Source: a bacterium
GTDB taxonomy: Bacteria; SZUA-79; Acidulodesulfobacterales; Acidulodesulfobacteraceae
Reading direction: 5' to 3'
Assembly (NCBI GenBank): GCA_021781285.1
Contig: JAJXXD010000042.1
Coordinates: 1 to 14,226, forward strand
DNA: 14,226 bases
This document shows, one piece after another, positions 13,572-14,226 of the stretch. Every line of letters starts with the position of its first letter. Positions within the stretch are counted from its first letter, which is position 1. The notes under the pieces are model-generated. The model did not search any database, was not told the DNA's origin, and was given only the letters and a program-made list of their open reading frames with translations. Both the position numbers and the translations under genes were made by a program.

Positions 13572-14226
13572 AATGGTGATAGAGGGAGGCTTTCCGTTAG
13601 TCGGGGAGGTTTCCATAAGCGGTTCCAAGAATGCATCTTTACCGATAATAGTTTCTTCGATTATGTTCGACGGTTCGGACAATGAAATCGATAACGTTCC
13701 CGACCTTGAAGATATTAAAACGATCAAGAAGCTTCTTATAAGCCTCGGAGCCGAAATTAAAGAATCGGGCGAAGCCGATAAATTAATCATAAACACTTCT
13801 AATATCAATAATTACGACGCCCCGTACGACCTTGTAAAAACCATGAGGGCTTCCGTTCTGGTTTTGGGACCTCTTCTTGCAAAATATAAAAGGGCTAGGG
13901 TGTCTTTGCCCGGAGGCTGCGCTATAGGCGCAAGGCCCATAGATTTTCATTTAAACGCGCTTAAATTACTCGGCGCTACCGTTGAGGTTGACCATGGATA
14001 CGTGGATGTTTATGCCGATAAGCTTAAAGGAGCGGTAATAAATTTTCCTATTCCGTCCGTTACCGGAACCGAAAACGTAATTATGGCTGCGACTCTCGCC
14101 GAAGGGACGACCATTATAAAAAATGCCGCAAGAGAACCGGAAATCGACGATATGATTGCCGCGCTTAATAATGGCGGAGCAGAGATAAAAAGAACGGAGC
14201 CGGCCGTAATTACCGTAAACGGTGTT
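13564..14226 (+). CDS. murA: UDP-N-acetylglucosamine 1-carboxyvinyltransferase, N-terminal part (3' end outside window)
   Basis: MurA joins enolpyruvate from PEP to UDP-GlcNAc, the first committed step of peptidoglycan synthesis. The 221 residues seen begin MDKMVIEGGFPLVGEVSISG, then SKNASLPI with the K22-N23 pair that binds PEP and nucleotide sugar. PGGCAIGARPIDFHL follows with the catalytic C119, the target of fosfomycin in Cys-type enzymes, and then FPIPSVTGTENVIMAATLAEG. The frame stays open to the window end. Two starts are possible: ATG 13564, overlapping the prmC stop, or ATG 13573, two bases after it; both suit the family. It is the last visible member of the rpmE-to-murA run. Confidence 0.96.
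   Translation, partial: MDKMVIEGGFPLVGEVSISGSKNASLPIIVSSIMFDGSDNEIDNVPDLEDIKTIKKLLISLGAEIKESGEADKLIINTSNINNYDAPYDLVKTMRASVLVLGPLLAKYKRARVSLPGGCAIGARPIDFHLNALKLLGATVEVDHGYVDVYADKLKGAVINFPIPSVTGTENVIMAATLAEGTTIIKNAAREPEIDDMIAALNNGGAEIKRTEPAVITVNGV

Overview
The window suggests an AT-rich Gram-negative bacterium. kdsB (Kdo activation for LPS) and an RlpA lipoprotein imply an outer membrane, and murA implies peptidoglycan. A SAM-I riboswitch, ThyX in place of ThyA as the visible thymidylate synthase, and the order rpmE-thyX-prfA-prmC-murA recall deltaproteobacterial (Desulfobacterota-like) genomes. That placement is inference and no lineage is claimed firmly. Several promoter-proximal genes have a TATAAT-like box only 6-11 nt before the start codon and no Shine-Dalgarno, whereas several operon-internal genes have strong AAGGAG-type sites, so leaderless transcripts may be common.

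Region 1 (1-4273) is the edge of a CRISPR-Cas locus. It holds the 3' part of cas1 (+), a convergent and overlapping cas6 (-), and divergent from cas6 a three-gene + strand operon. The operon encodes an NE0113-family CARF protein with a Cys4 cluster and probable winged-helix end, a small Csx3-like protein that appears to lack the family's metal-site Asp, and a two-helix membrane protein with a CARF-like domain. This looks like the cyclic-oligoadenylate signalling arm of a type III system: sensor or ring nuclease, second ring-nuclease-like protein, and membrane effector. No cas10, cas2 or repeat array lies in the window.

Region 2 (4281-8821) is a six-gene minus-strand sulfur operon, transcribed thrC > MoaD-NIL fusion > moeB/thiF > tusA-like > cysM > JAMM peptidase. 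A consensus sigma70 promoter, a full SAM-I riboswitch and an intrinsic terminator precede thrC. The parts match the protein-thiocarboxylate route to cysteine (CysO/Mec/CysM of mycobacteria) or homocysteine (HcyS/HcyD/HcyF type). An E1-like enzyme and a TusA-type sulfur shuttle would load sulfur on the carrier, PLP enzymes would accept it, and the JAMM peptidase would release the amino acid. The carrier's Gly-Gly is internal, followed by an 80-residue extension ending in a NIL domain, so it would need cleavage before use. SAM control of an operon led by a 'threonine synthase' raises the possibility that this PLP enzyme, or the whole pathway, serves methionine synthesis.

Region 3 (8868-14226) is housekeeping on the + strand: rlpA, kdsB, rpmE, thyX, prfA, prmC and the 5' part of murA, which runs off the window. 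The only stretch over 300 bp without a gene (8529-8906) is filled by the riboswitch leader, its terminator and two divergent promoters.
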